Below the pieces are notes generated by a model that saw only the letters and a program-made list of their open reading frames with translations, was not told the DNA's origin and made no database searches. From positions 1,364,001 through 1,428,000 of the forward strand of contig NZ_CP063814.1 of assembly GCF_015277875.1 (NCBI RefSeq): a stretch of 64,000 nucleotides of DNA, given 5' to 3'. Origin of the DNA: Microbacterium luteum. GTDB taxonomy: Bacteria; Actinomycetota; Actinomycetes; Actinomycetales; Microbacteriaceae. Shown here piece after piece: positions 33,394 through 41,197 of the stretch (position 1 is the stretch's first letter; every line of letters begins with the position of its first letter). The translations under genes and the position numbers were made by a program.

Positions 33394-33903
33394 GCAGTGT
33401 TACCCATCCGTGCGTTGAACTAGTGGAGGGTCCTTGACCGGGCGCGTGGAGGGGGTCGGCAAGGGCATGCCGGCGATGGGCGACTTCGGTCGCCAGATCC
33501 GCCGCGACACCGTCGCCGCGTCGTCCCAGTGCCGCGTTGCTATTGCCCGGCCGATGGAGTGCCCGCCCTGCTCCGGGCGACTGCGGGCACCTCGCTGGAG
33601 CAACGAGTGGGCCTCCCCGCTGCCGAGCTACCGAAACGCGACCGCGAGATGATCGCTCTAGGCTTCCGAACGGACTCGCCGCTGCGAGACAGGGGGCTCC
33701 GACACATCGCGACGCAGTGCCGCGACGAGGTGACCGAACGGCGAAGACGAGCATCGAACTGATCACCTGGCGAATGACGATGCACGCAGGCATCACGGGA
33801 TGACCGCGGCCGGTCCGCATGCACAAATCTGCATCCGCCGCCACTTGGCTACACTTCGGAAAAATCCCTGGATAATCGAGAAAACCGGTCGTACCCTGGC
33901 GCC
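33394..33903. other. 510-bp stretch without a convincing gene
   Basis: Several overlapping open frames occur on both strands, but none has a good start or recognisable protein. The stretch lies directly upstream of the relaxase gene, where an oriT would be expected. GATGC-ACGCAG-GCATC (33779-33794) is a small inverted repeat. No nick site can be named from sequence alone. Confidence 0.4.
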
Positions 33904-33904
33904 A
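33869..33904 (+). promoter_or_regulatory. possible leaderless promoter of the relaxase
   Basis: TACCCT at 33892-33897 lies six bases before the ATG, the spacing of actinobacterial leaderless genes. No ribosome site precedes the ATG. The -35 region around 33869 is weak. Confidence 0.4.
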
Positions 33905-36648
33905 TGAGAGGTGGCCTGGAGCGTTGGAAACGGGGTGCTAATTCGCGCGGGGTCCGCCACGCGATCGCGTACGCGATGGAGGGCACCTGCGATGCTCACC
34001 TCCCGCACCTTTACGGTGTCGAAGCGCTCGAGAACTACAGCGATGTCTCAGGTGCGACCGTATCGAGATTCATCGTGGAGAACGGTGCCATCTCGAGCGA
34101 CGAGTTGACCGCCGGTGGACTCCGCGTATGGCTGACCGGCCACGATCCGATCACGGGGGAGGAACGAGGCCGTCAGCGGTTGAGTCCCGACGCTGACTTG
34201 GTGCTCGACGGGACGATCAATCACCCGAAGTCCTACAGCATCGCCGCGCTTCTGCATCCTGGGCTCGCACGAGAGTTCGAAGCGCTGCAGGACCGGCTGA
34301 GAGACCAAGTGCTCCTCACCTGGCAGCGGCAACTCAATGCCCGACGTGGACACAACGGGCTCATCCGCGAAGACATCACCCGGCTCGAGGTTGTCGAGTT
34401 GCAGCACCGCCGTTCGCGCGCGCTTGACCCGCACATCCATCGTCATCTGTGGCTCAACGTGAAGGTGCTCGGCGCCGACGGCAGGTGGTCGAACGTCGAC
34501 TCCCGAGTCGCGATGAAGCTGCACACCGTTGTGAATGCCGAAGGTGAGCTTGCTGCGCGCACCGATCCTGAGTGGATCGCAGCGCTGGCCCGCCACGGCT
34601 ACACGATCGGGATCGACGGCGAGATCGCTGAGCTGGCCGCTACCGTGCGCCCGCTGTCTCGTCGGTCCGCGCAGATCGAAGCCAACCGTGCACGCCTGAT
34701 CGCTGAATGGACGTCTGCTCACGGCGGGTCCGCGCCCAGCATGGACGCGCTGACGCAGATCGATCGGCGCGCGTGGGCGGTGTCGAGGCCGAACAAGCCC
34801 CAGGGCCTCGATGAAGGCTCGTGGGAAGCAGTCGTGCGCGACGAGATCGCCGAGATCGATCAGACCCTGCGCCAGGAGCGCGCCACGGTCGAACTCGATC
34901 ACGTCGATCCTGCGGTGCTCGATCGTGACCTGCTCGCGGCGATGGCGATCGTCGACGCGGACGGGCGCTCTGTGGGCTCCAGTGGGCGATTCAGTGCTTT
35001 CGACGTGCGCGCCGGCGCCATCCGCGCGCTCTCACGCAGTGGAATCGTCGCCGCGCGTGCCGACCTCGATCAGGTGATCGACGACGTCACCGCACGAGCG
35101 CTGCGCGAGTCGGTCGACCTCGGAGGCGGGGCCGACGCCCCCGCGCACGTCAAGGTCTTCATGGCGACCGAAACGATGAGGTCGAAGATCTTCCTCTCGC
35201 ACCGGCTCGACCGAATCGCAACGCCCGGACGCTCCCTCCTCCCCACCGAACTGCGAAAGCAGGCCGGTGGGGAGTGCGGCCAACTGGACTCGGCGCAATT
35301 CGTCGCCGCAGCCGCGATCGCCGGAAGCGACGGCCTGGTCGCCGTCACCGGGCCGGCCGGTGCAGGCAAGACGACCATGCTGCGGGTCGTCTTTCGCGCG
35401 CTGAGCGCGCAACGCCGACGCATGCTCATCGTCGCGCCCACGCGCAAGGCGGCTTCGGTTGCAGCGCGCGAGGTCGGCGCGGCCGCAACCAGCATCCACG
35501 CGCTCCTCGCGGATCACGGATTCCGGTGGGGCACGGATGCCGCGGGTGCCACGACCTGGCATCGACTGTCGATCGGCGACGTGGATGCTGCTACCGGAGC
35601 GATCTACGACGGCCCGACGAGCTTCGTCCTGCGCGCGCGGGACCGCATTGTCGTCGACGAGGCCGGCATGGTCGACCTGCAGGTCGCGAACGCGCTCGCA
35701 GAACTCGCCCACGAGCGCGGTGTCGGCGTCGCCATGGTCGGCGACCCTTATCAAGCCCTCCCCGTCGGACACGTGGGTGCCATGGCTGCCGCCGTCCGGC
35801 ACGCTTGCGCCGCGGTCGAGCTGGACGCGGTGCACCGATTTGCGGATGCCGAGTACGCGGCCCTCACGCTCGAGCTGCGGCATCCCGACGATGCCGAGCA
35901 CGCGGCGCGTATCGCGAGCCGACTGGACGAACGCGGGCACCTGACACGAGTCGACCATGCGGAGGATGCCCATCGGCACATGATCGACGCCTACTTCGCA
36001 TGGCAGGCGCGCGGCAAGCGTGTCGCGCTCGTCACCGGCGCCAATAGCGACGCCGGCGCACTCAACGACGAGATCCAGCAGCGGCGGGTCGATCGCGGGG
36101 AACTGGACCCGACCGTTCTCGCGTGGGGCATGGGGGAGCAGCGCATCCTCGTCGGCGACACCGTTCAGACGCGCCGCAACGATCGTCGTGTGGGGGTGGA
36201 GAATCGCGCCACCTGGGTCGTCAGCAAGATCGCCGAAGACTCGCTGCTGCTGCGATCCGTCAACGACAGCGGCGACGTGCGGAAGGTCACACGCGTCTAC
36301 GCGCTCGAGCACGTGCAACTCGCGTACGCGTCGACCGTGCACGGCATCCAGGGCGAGACGGTGGATGCCTCGATCGTCGGCCCTGACGTGGACGCCGCCG
36401 GCCTCTACGTCGGCCTCACCCGTGGACGCGAGCACAACGAGGTGGTCACTGTCGCACCCACCGGCCGCGCCGCGCGCGCGAACGTCGCGACTTGCATGCT
36501 GCGCGGCACCACGGAGCTGACGATGCAGGACGCCGTGCGCGCAGCCCAGGCAGAGATGCAGCGGGCTGCGCAGGTTCGAGATCGACACGAGGCCTTCACC
36601 CGCGGGCCTCACGTTGCGCCGAGCGCGGGGCGTGGGATGTCGATCTGA
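33904..36648 (+). CDS. MobF (TrwC/TraI-type) relaxase-helicase
   Basis: A 914-residue protein. The N-terminal TrwC relaxase domain has the metal-binding His motif LDPHIHRHLWLN (about residue 175). The C-terminal SF1 helicase has Walker A TGPAGAGKTT, Walker B RIVVDEAGMVD, VGDPYQALP, and TVHGIQGETVDASIVG with LYVGLTRGREHN. It would nick an oriT and unwind the island for transfer. The usual N-terminal catalytic Tyr context is not obvious; Tyr occurs in YAMEG and ENYSD. No coupling protein or secretion genes are nearby. Confidence 0.9.
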   Translation: MRGGLERWKRGANSRGVRHAIAYAMEGTCDAHLPHLYGVEALENYSDVSGATVSRFIVENGAISSDELTAGGLRVWLTGHDPITGEERGRQRLSPDADLVLDGTINHPKSYSIAALLHPGLAREFEALQDRLRDQVLLTWQRQLNARRGHNGLIREDITRLEVVELQHRRSRALDPHIHRHLWLNVKVLGADGRWSNVDSRVAMKLHTVVNAEGELAARTDPEWIAALARHGYTIGIDGEIAELAATVRPLSRRSAQIEANRARLIAEWTSAHGGSAPSMDALTQIDRRAWAVSRPNKPQGLDEGSWEAVVRDEIAEIDQTLRQERATVELDHVDPAVLDRDLLAAMAIVDADGRSVGSSGRFSAFDVRAGAIRALSRSGIVAARADLDQVIDDVTARALRESVDLGGGADAPAHVKVFMATETMRSKIFLSHRLDRIATPGRSLLPTELRKQAGGECGQLDSAQFVAAAAIAGSDGLVAVTGPAGAGKTTMLRVVFRALSAQRRRMLIVAPTRKAASVAAREVGAAATSIHALLADHGFRWGTDAAGATTWHRLSIGDVDAATGAIYDGPTSFVLRARDRIVVDEAGMVDLQVANALAELAHERGVGVAMVGDPYQALPVGHVGAMAAAVRHACAAVELDAVHRFADAEYAALTLELRHPDDAEHAARIASRLDERGHLTRVDHAEDAHRHMIDAYFAWQARGKRVALVTGANSDAGALNDEIQQRRVDRGELDPTVLAWGMGEQRILVGDTVQTRRNDRRVGVENRATWVVSKIAEDSLLLRSVNDSGDVRKVTRVYALEHVQLAYASTVHGIQGETVDASIVGPDVDAAGLYVGLTRGREHNEVVTVAPTGRAARANVATCMLRGTTELTMQDAVRAAQAEMQRAAQVRDRHEAFTRGPHVAPSAGRGMSI

Positions 36649-36804
36649 CGGAGGCAGTCCTGACTCGCGTACCGATGCCATCGCCCGCGCGAAAGACGTC
36701 GGAGCAACAGACCCGGTGCGATCGCGCTCCGTTGTCGGCCGCTCATGGTGAACTAGGGCGTGTTGATCAAGAGGTTCCGCTCCTCGGTGGGTGAGTCTTG
36801 AACG

Positions 36805-37690
36805 GTGACGCGACAGGAGATCTCTGACGAGGTGTGGGCCGTGATGGAGCCGTTGATGCCGACGGTGACCGGTCGGTCGCGGCCGTGGACGGATCACCGG
36901 CTCGCTATCGAGGGGATGGCGTGGAAGTACCGGACCGGTGCGCCGTGGCGTGACGTTCCGGAACGGTTCGGGAAGTGGAACTCGATCTACAAGCGGTTCA
37001 ACCGGTGGGCCGGGGACGGCACCTGGCAGAAGCTGCTCACCGAGGTGCAGAAGCAGGCCGACGCCGCTGGGGAAATCGACTGGGTCGTCTCGATCGACTC
37101 CACGATCGCGCGCGTGCATCAGCACGGCGCGACCCTCGCCCGGGACACAGGGGGCTGTGCCGAATCACAAGAATCCGTGGTCCGAGCCGCCTGATCACGG
37201 GATCGGACGCTCCCGCGGCGGGCTGACGACCAAACTGCACCTGGTCTGCGACGGCCGCGGCCGGCCGCTGAGCATGATGATCACCGCCGGGAACATCAAC
37301 GACACCACGATGATGAGCGCGGTGCTGGAGAACATCCGCGTTCCCCGCGACGGGAAGGGCCGCCCCCGCACCCGCCCCGACCGGGTGCTCGCCGACAAGG
37401 GGTACCCCTCAAGGGCGAACCGCGCCTGGCTCCGCGACCGGAGGATCGCGGCGACCATCCCCGAGCGGGACGACCAGATCGCGCACCGCCGCAAGAAGCC
37501 GGGCCGGCCGATCGCTTTCGGCGACAAGCAGAAGGAACGCTACAAGGGACGCAACGTCGTAGAACGCTGCTTCAACCGTCTCAAGCAGTGGCGCGGCATC
37601 GCGATGCGCTCGGACAAACTCGCCCGCAACTACCGAGCCGCCGTCAGCCTCGCCGCGGCGCTGATCTGGATCAAGACCGATCTCCGCTGA
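36805..37690 (+). CDS. IS5-family transposase, two frames
   Basis: The first frame (36805-37194) gives DEVWAVMEPLMPTVTGRSR, RTGAPWRDVPERFGKW and VVSIDSTIARVHQHG (catalytic Asp). The second frame supplies PNHKNPWSEPPDHGIGRSRG, DKGYPS and RYKGRNVVERCFNRLKQWRG (catalytic Glu). A +1-type shift near the G run 37150-37154 would join RDTGG to VPNHKN, restoring the family sequence. Either programmed frameshifting or a one-base change; the former is common in this family. Confidence 0.88.
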
Positions 37691-38000
37691 GCGCTTCGCG
37701 CTCCTGCAGCGTGCGCTCAAGCTGTCCCACCGTCGGCGCACCCGCAAAGCCGCGCTCGGTCAGATAGACCCTGCACGCCAAGTCGGCAGTGTTCCCCTGG
37801 GACGGGAACAAGTCCTGACCGTCCAGAAGAATCGTGGGCGAGCCCGCGAAACCAGAGCTCACCGCCTCAGCCTCGGTGCGGATCAACACGAACTCCACCG
37901 GAACATCGCCCCGTCCGATCGAGTCGAGCACCAGCCGTACTCGATCGCCCGCCTCCTGCCAATTCGGGCAATCCTCGATATGCAGCACCTGGATCTTCAC
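37671..38000 (-). CDS. thioredoxin-like protein (mercury-locus type)
   Basis: A 109-residue protein: IQVLHIEDCPNWQEAGDRV at the N-terminus, FAGSPTILLDGQDLFP with cis-Pro, and LACRVYLTERG. It resembles small thioredoxin-fold proteins found beside mer genes in actinobacteria, sometimes labelled alkylmercury lyase. One active-site Cys (DCPNW) has no CxxC partner. It lies inside the IS5-like element and overlaps the transposase 3' end by 20 bp on the opposite strand. Confidence 0.75.
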   Translation of the reverse strand: MKIQVLHIEDCPNWQEAGDRVRLVLDSIGRGDVPVEFVLIRTEAEAVSSGFAGSPTILLDGQDLFPSQGNTADLACRVYLTERGFAGAPTVGQLERTLQEREALSGDRS

Positions 38001-38071
38001 ACGCCCATTCTCCCGCGCAACTCACGGCGGCTGGCCACCCCGCACCTTCTTGATCAACACGCCCTAGGCGA

Positions 38072-39001
38072 ATGACGTCGGCGATCGAGATCTTCGAGTC
38101 CATGGATGGTGTGGTGTCCCTCGAGCTGCGCACGGAGGGTGAGGCCGTGTGGGCGTCGCAGGCTGACATCGAGCAGCTGTTCGGGATCGATCAGTCGGGC
38201 GTCTCGCGCCACATCCGCAACATCCTGCGGTCGGATGAGGTGGACTCCGAGAGCAATATGCAAAAAGTGCATATTGCTGGGGTCGCCAGGCCGGTGACGT
38301 TCTACAGCCTCGACGTCGTCCTCGCAGTCGGGTATCGCGCAAACTCCGCCCGCGCTGTGGAGTTCCGCCGCTGGTCGACCGATGTGCTCAAGAGATACAT
38401 GCTGAAGGGAGTCGCGACCAACGAGCGCCGGCTCCTGGAGCTCGACTCGCTTGTGAAGGTTCTGTCGCGGTCGACTGATCAGCTCGTTGCCGGGGTAGCC
38501 GAAGTCGTCGCCAGATATCTGCCGAGCCTGCGCGCGCTCCGCGACTACGACGAGGGCGAGATCCCGGTTGTTGACGGCGATGTGCCGACCTGGACGCTGA
38601 CTTATGACGAGGCGCGGGCGGTGATTGACGAAGTCGGGGCGGAGTTTCCGGTCGACGCGCTGTTCGGCGGCGAACGGGGCGACGCGCTGCGCGGTGTGGT
38701 GGCGACGATCTATCAGGGATTCGGGGGAGTGGATCTGTACCCGACGGTGCAGGAGAAGGCGGCGAATCTGCTCTACCTCGTCGTGAAGGACCACCCGCTC
38801 ACCGACGGGAACAAGCGCAGCGCGGCGGCGCTGTTCGTGCACTTCCTCGCCCGTAACCAGGTGCTCGATGACGCGCGCGGCGTGGCGCGGATCTCCAACA
38901 ACGCGCTGGCAGCGATCACGCTCATGGTCGCGATGAGCGACCCGAAAGAGAAGGAACTGATGATCGCTCTTCTCGTGAGCATGCTCGCCGGCGAAGGCTG
39001 A
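38072..39001 (+). CDS. RhuM-Fic/Doc fusion protein
   Basis: A 309-residue protein. The N-terminal RhuM/virulence-type domain (VWASQADIEQLFGIDQSGVSRHI, YSLDVVLAVGYRANSARAVEFRRW) is followed by a C-terminal Fic/Doc fold with HPLTDGNKRSAAALF, matching HxFxxGNxR apart from Leu for Phe. Fic domains transfer AMP or phosphate to proteins and often act as toxins. The ATG is only 5 bp from the right end of the IS, so its native promoter and ribosome site are displaced. Confidence 0.85.
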   Translation: MTSAIEIFESMDGVVSLELRTEGEAVWASQADIEQLFGIDQSGVSRHIRNILRSDEVDSESNMQKVHIAGVARPVTFYSLDVVLAVGYRANSARAVEFRRWSTDVLKRYMLKGVATNERRLLELDSLVKVLSRSTDQLVAGVAEVVARYLPSLRALRDYDEGEIPVVDGDVPTWTLTYDEARAVIDEVGAEFPVDALFGGERGDALRGVVATIYQGFGGVDLYPTVQEKAANLLYLVVKDHPLTDGNKRSAAALFVHFLARNQVLDDARGVARISNNALAAITLMVAMSDPKEKELMIALLVSMLAGEG

Positions 39002-39010
39002 CCCGAGTAG

Positions 39011-39190
39011 TCAGGGCTCGACGCCGAAGATCCTCAGCAATGCAGCCCTCGGGATCATTCGCCGGGGACCCAGCTGGACAGTCGGGATCGTCCCGCTGTC
39101 GATGCCGAGCTTGATCGTGCGGTAGTCCACGCCGACGAGTTCTGCAGCAGCCTTCATCGTCAACGCGAGCGACGTCGATGTCTGGTTCAT
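39011..39190 (-). CDS. excisionase-like helix-turn-helix protein
   Basis: A 59-residue protein: LTMKAAAELVGVDYRTIKLG, then IDSGTIPTVQLGPRRMIPRA, the winged MerR/excisionase fold of HTH_17 proteins. GGAG precedes ATG 39190. Its size, its place near the right end of the island, and divergence from a regulator suggest a recombination directionality factor for the integrase. Confidence 0.8.
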   Translation of the reverse strand: MNQTSTSLALTMKAAAELVGVDYRTIKLGIDSGTIPTVQLGPRRMIPRAALLRIFGVEP

Positions 39191-39257
39191 CGTTCCATCT
39201 CCCATGGTGTTTGCGCAGTGCGTGACAGCACTTGCGCACACCGTACACCCGAAGTGA

Positions 39258-39326
39258 GCAATGCGCGACATGAATTCTTCACGTCACGCATTGCCCTCCA
39301 GAAATGCGCATGGCAGACTCGCCGCA
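39258..39326 (+). promoter_or_regulatory. divergent promoter with GCAATGCG operators
   Basis: Inverted half-sites GCAATGCG (39258-39265) and CGCATTGC (39287-39294), plus ATGCGCAT (39304-39311). A plus-strand promoter TTGCCC (39291-39296), 17-nt spacer, CAGACT (39314-39319) places the transcript start at or near ATG 39326. The operators overlap the -35 and spacer and sit between the excisionase and the regulator. Confidence 0.6.
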
Positions 39327-39949
39327 TGACCGAACTTGTCGTCGAGTCGATCGCGCCCGAGCGAGTCGAGGTAGGCGATGGCATCAGCATCCCGACTGCC
39401 TGGGACGTCATCGTGACGGGTGAGCCCGGCGTGCCTGGCGCCATCCGACTCCACGGCGAATACGACCACGCCCTGCGTCGCGCGGTAGCCGCGACAGTTC
39501 GTGTCGACCGCGTCGGCGAGGGCGATGAGGTCACGGCGCAGGTGCTGCGCGAAGCGCGGGTCCAGTGGCTCGTCGCGGCATCCGCGTTCCGGATTGTCAC
39601 GGTCGCACGAGAGGGCGGCGAGTTCCAGCCGCTGTCGTCCTATCTCGCAGACGTGAGGGCACACAGCGATCGCACGCCGACCGAGGCTCGCGACCAGGCG
39701 ATCGTCCTGTACCGGATTGCATCCACCATCAATCTCGCTCCGCTCAAGTTCGTCTCGGACTACCTCAACGTGAGCGTCAGCACTGCGACCCGGATGATGG
39801 CTCGGGCGCGCCAGCAGGGGCTGGCTGCAGATCTGATCACCCGTGAGACCTACAACCGCATGCAGCAGGACGAGCAGCGACGGATGACGGGGCCACACCG
39901 GGTGCCGGGCTCGAGCCCCTCGCGTTCCGGCCCCTCGATCGGCATGTGA
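39326..39949 (+). CDS. putative regulator, possibly leaderless
   Basis: A 207-residue protein not assigned to a family. The N-terminal half is beta-rich (VESIAPERVEVGDGISIPTAWDV). The C-terminal half contains FVSDYLNVSVSTATRMMARARQQGL, which reads as a helix-turn-helix. The tail is Ser/Pro/Arg-rich. It is divergent from the excisionase-like gene across shared palindromic sites, so it is a good candidate for the switch controlling excision. A longer frame upstream exists but crosses the operators. Confidence 0.6.
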   Translation: MTELVVESIAPERVEVGDGISIPTAWDVIVTGEPGVPGAIRLHGEYDHALRRAVAATVRVDRVGEGDEVTAQVLREARVQWLVAASAFRIVTVAREGGEFQPLSSYLADVRAHSDRTPTEARDQAIVLYRIASTINLAPLKFVSDYLNVSVSTATRMMARARQQGLAADLITRETYNRMQQDEQRRMTGPHRVPGSSPSRSGPSIGM

Positions 39950-40097
39950 TTCCCGCGTCGCTGCGACTCGGATGGATTCGCGAGCGCGAGCGGCGTAGCC
40001 TTGACTGAAGCCGGGGATCAGCCACGCGGCGGCGTTTGCGGCCTTGGTCAACTCCCCGATCTCCATCGATTCGATGTTGAGAAATCTCCTCCGTCGG

Positions 40098-40145
40098 ATC
40101 GCCCACATATCGCCCGCATTTGCCATGAATGTGGGCGATTCTTCT
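40098..40145. terminator. terminator overlapping right arm-type repeats
   Basis: ATCGCCCACAT (40098-40108) pairs with ATGTGGGCGAT (40129-40139), followed by TCTTCTT. The stem is built from the arm-type motif TCGCCCACA (40099-40107) and its inverted copy (40130-40138); a variant TCGCCCGCA lies at 40110-40118. It may serve both as terminator and as integrase arm site. Confidence 0.65.
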
Positions 40146-40236
40146 TGCATGTTCCTGTCGGCGCATGCCCTCGACAGCCGCAGGATTCAGCGGTTTTCGG
40201 CGCCGAATGCGGGTCGTTCACATGCCCCAAGCCTCA

Positions 40237-40257
40237 TTCGATTCCCCCCATCTCCAC
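40237..40257 (+). repeat. right attachment site (attR core)
   Basis: 21-bp copy of the ssrA 3' end, identical to 16535-16555. The bases after it (CCGTTGTCAC) resemble those after the left copy (CCGCTGTCAC), so the shared region extends imperfectly. Confidence 0.92.
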
Positions 40258-40276
40258 AACCGTTGTCACCTCGAGG

Positions 40277-40319
40277 AGGCCCCGGAATCCCGCGTCACGG
40301 CGTGCGGATCCCGGGGCCT
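40277..40319. terminator. hairpin after attR, likely original ssrA terminator
   Basis: AGGCCCCGG (40277-40285) and CCGGGGCCT (40311-40319) form the outer stem, with further pairing inside. Before the island inserted, this would have followed ssrA directly. Confidence 0.65.
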
Positions 40320-40379
40320 TCATGTGTTTCAACAGTGCCGCCGCACGGGACTTCTTCACCGAGACCGCGACGGTATACC

Positions 40380-40646
40380 TCAAAGGCTGACGGGAGCGGC
40401 TGCATCGGCCGACGACGTCTCTGCCGGTGATGCCGCCTGCTCGGGCGGGACCCACTGCAGCAGGTCACCCGGTTGACACTCCAAGACATCGCACAGGGCG
40501 TCGAGGGTGGAGAAGCGCACCGCCTTGGCTCGTCCGTTCTTCAGCACAGCCAGGTTCGCCGGCGTGATGCCGACGCGTTCGGCGAGCACGCCGACGGCCA
40601 TCTTGCGGCGCGCGAGCATGACGTCGATGTCGATGACGATCGGCAT
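40380..40646 (-). CDS. XRE-type transcriptional regulator
   Basis: An 88-residue protein. PIVIDIDVMLARRKMAVGVL, then AERVGITPANLAVLKNGRAK, is the Cro/C1 helix-turn-helix of the YozG-like group, which is usually paired with a DUF2975 membrane protein, as here. The tail LLQWVPPEQAASPA is typical. The ATG overlaps the stop of the DUF2975 gene. Confidence 0.9.
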   Translation of the reverse strand: MPIVIDIDVMLARRKMAVGVLAERVGITPANLAVLKNGRAKAVRFSTLDALCDVLECQPGDLLQWVPPEQAASPAETSSADAAAPVSL

Positions 40647-41022
40647 CAGACGACCTCGTCGAGCTGGGCGCGGAGCACTCCGAGATCGACCTCCTGCTGC
40701 GTCGCCTGCCGGAGCAGGGCTTTCATGATCACGACGATGAGGCGACACCGCCGAGCACGAGCGCGACGCCGCAGATGAGAGCGACGACGCCGGGCGCGAT
40801 GCCGCCGGGGGCGAGCAGCGCGGCGACGGCAGCGCTGACGAGCGCCGCCGCGAAGACGGACCACGCGATCGCGTCCACGTAGCGGAACGACGAGGGGCGG
40901 AAGACCGATCCGCGACGTACCCGTGTGAGAAGGATCAGGATGCAGACGGCGCACACCTGCAGACAGACGATGCCGAGCACGAGCACGCTTCTGGTCGCGC
41001 ATCCCGAATTCACCCTTGGCAT
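40646..41022 (-). pseudogene. DUF2975 membrane protein, frameshifted
   Basis: The frame from 41022 gives hydrophobic helices (VLVLGIVCLQVCAVCILILL, SVFAAALVSAAVAALLAPGG, GVVALICGVALVLGGVA), then runs into TGA. One added base near 40741 would continue it as LIVVIMKALLRQATQQEVDLG and end in RAQLDEVV, the usual DUF2975 C-terminus, overlapping the XRE start. The gene is broken by a one-base loss, unless the assembly is wrong. Confidence 0.8.
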
Positions 41023-41042
41023 CGCGCATCGCGTGTGTTTGA

Positions 41043-41092
41043 CTGTGACCGGTCACAGGCATTCGTGCCCCCAATCCTGTGACCGCTCACAG
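41043..41092 (+). promoter_or_regulatory. paired LacI-type operators upstream of galactanase
   Basis: CTGTGACCGGTCACAG (41043-41058, perfect 16-bp palindrome) and CTGTGACCGCTCACAG (41077-41092), 34 bp apart. LacI/GalR-family repressors use such paired sites in actinobacterial sugar operons. No LacI-type gene is in the window. Confidence 0.7.
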
Positions 41093-41197
41093 TCACGTGT
41101 CGACGGCGCCGGTCACGCCGGGAGCCGAGATGCCGCCATCGACCTGACCCGCGCGCTGCGCGGCTTGCCGGATCAACGACGATCGAGAGGAACCTTC

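Larger units (their letters stand above)
36753..38067 (+). mobile_element. IS5-like element carrying a passenger gene
   Basis: Perfect 19-bp terminal inverted repeats at 36753-36771 and 38049-38067 (CTAGGGCG...ATCAAG). The outer CTAG may be target duplication rather than IS sequence. Inside are a frameshifting transposase on the plus strand and a thioredoxin-like gene on the minus strand between the transposase and the right end. The element is about 1.3 kb, longer than a plain IS5 because of the passenger. Confidence 0.85.
16535..40257. mobile_element. 23.7-kb metal-resistance genomic island in ssrA
   Basis: The segment lies between two 21-bp direct copies of the tmRNA 3' end (16535-16555 and 40237-40257). 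A tyrosine integrase sits next to the left copy, and an excisionase-like gene with a divergent regulator near the right copy. Matching arm-type repeats lie inside both ends. The cargo is copper and other metal genes, a MobF relaxase-helicase and several IS elements. No type IV secretion genes are present, so it should need a helper for conjugation. Insertion at tmRNA 3' ends is well known for tyrosine-recombinase islands. Confidence 0.92.

Noticed and set aside
33434-33803. Short plus-strand frames upstream of the relaxase
   Set aside because: No ribosome site, no recognisable motif, and shadow-like composition; left as non-coding.
36649-36752. Possible continuation of the relaxase past its stop
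   Set aside because: TGA at 36646-36648 ends the frame and downstream frames show no relaxase-like sequence.
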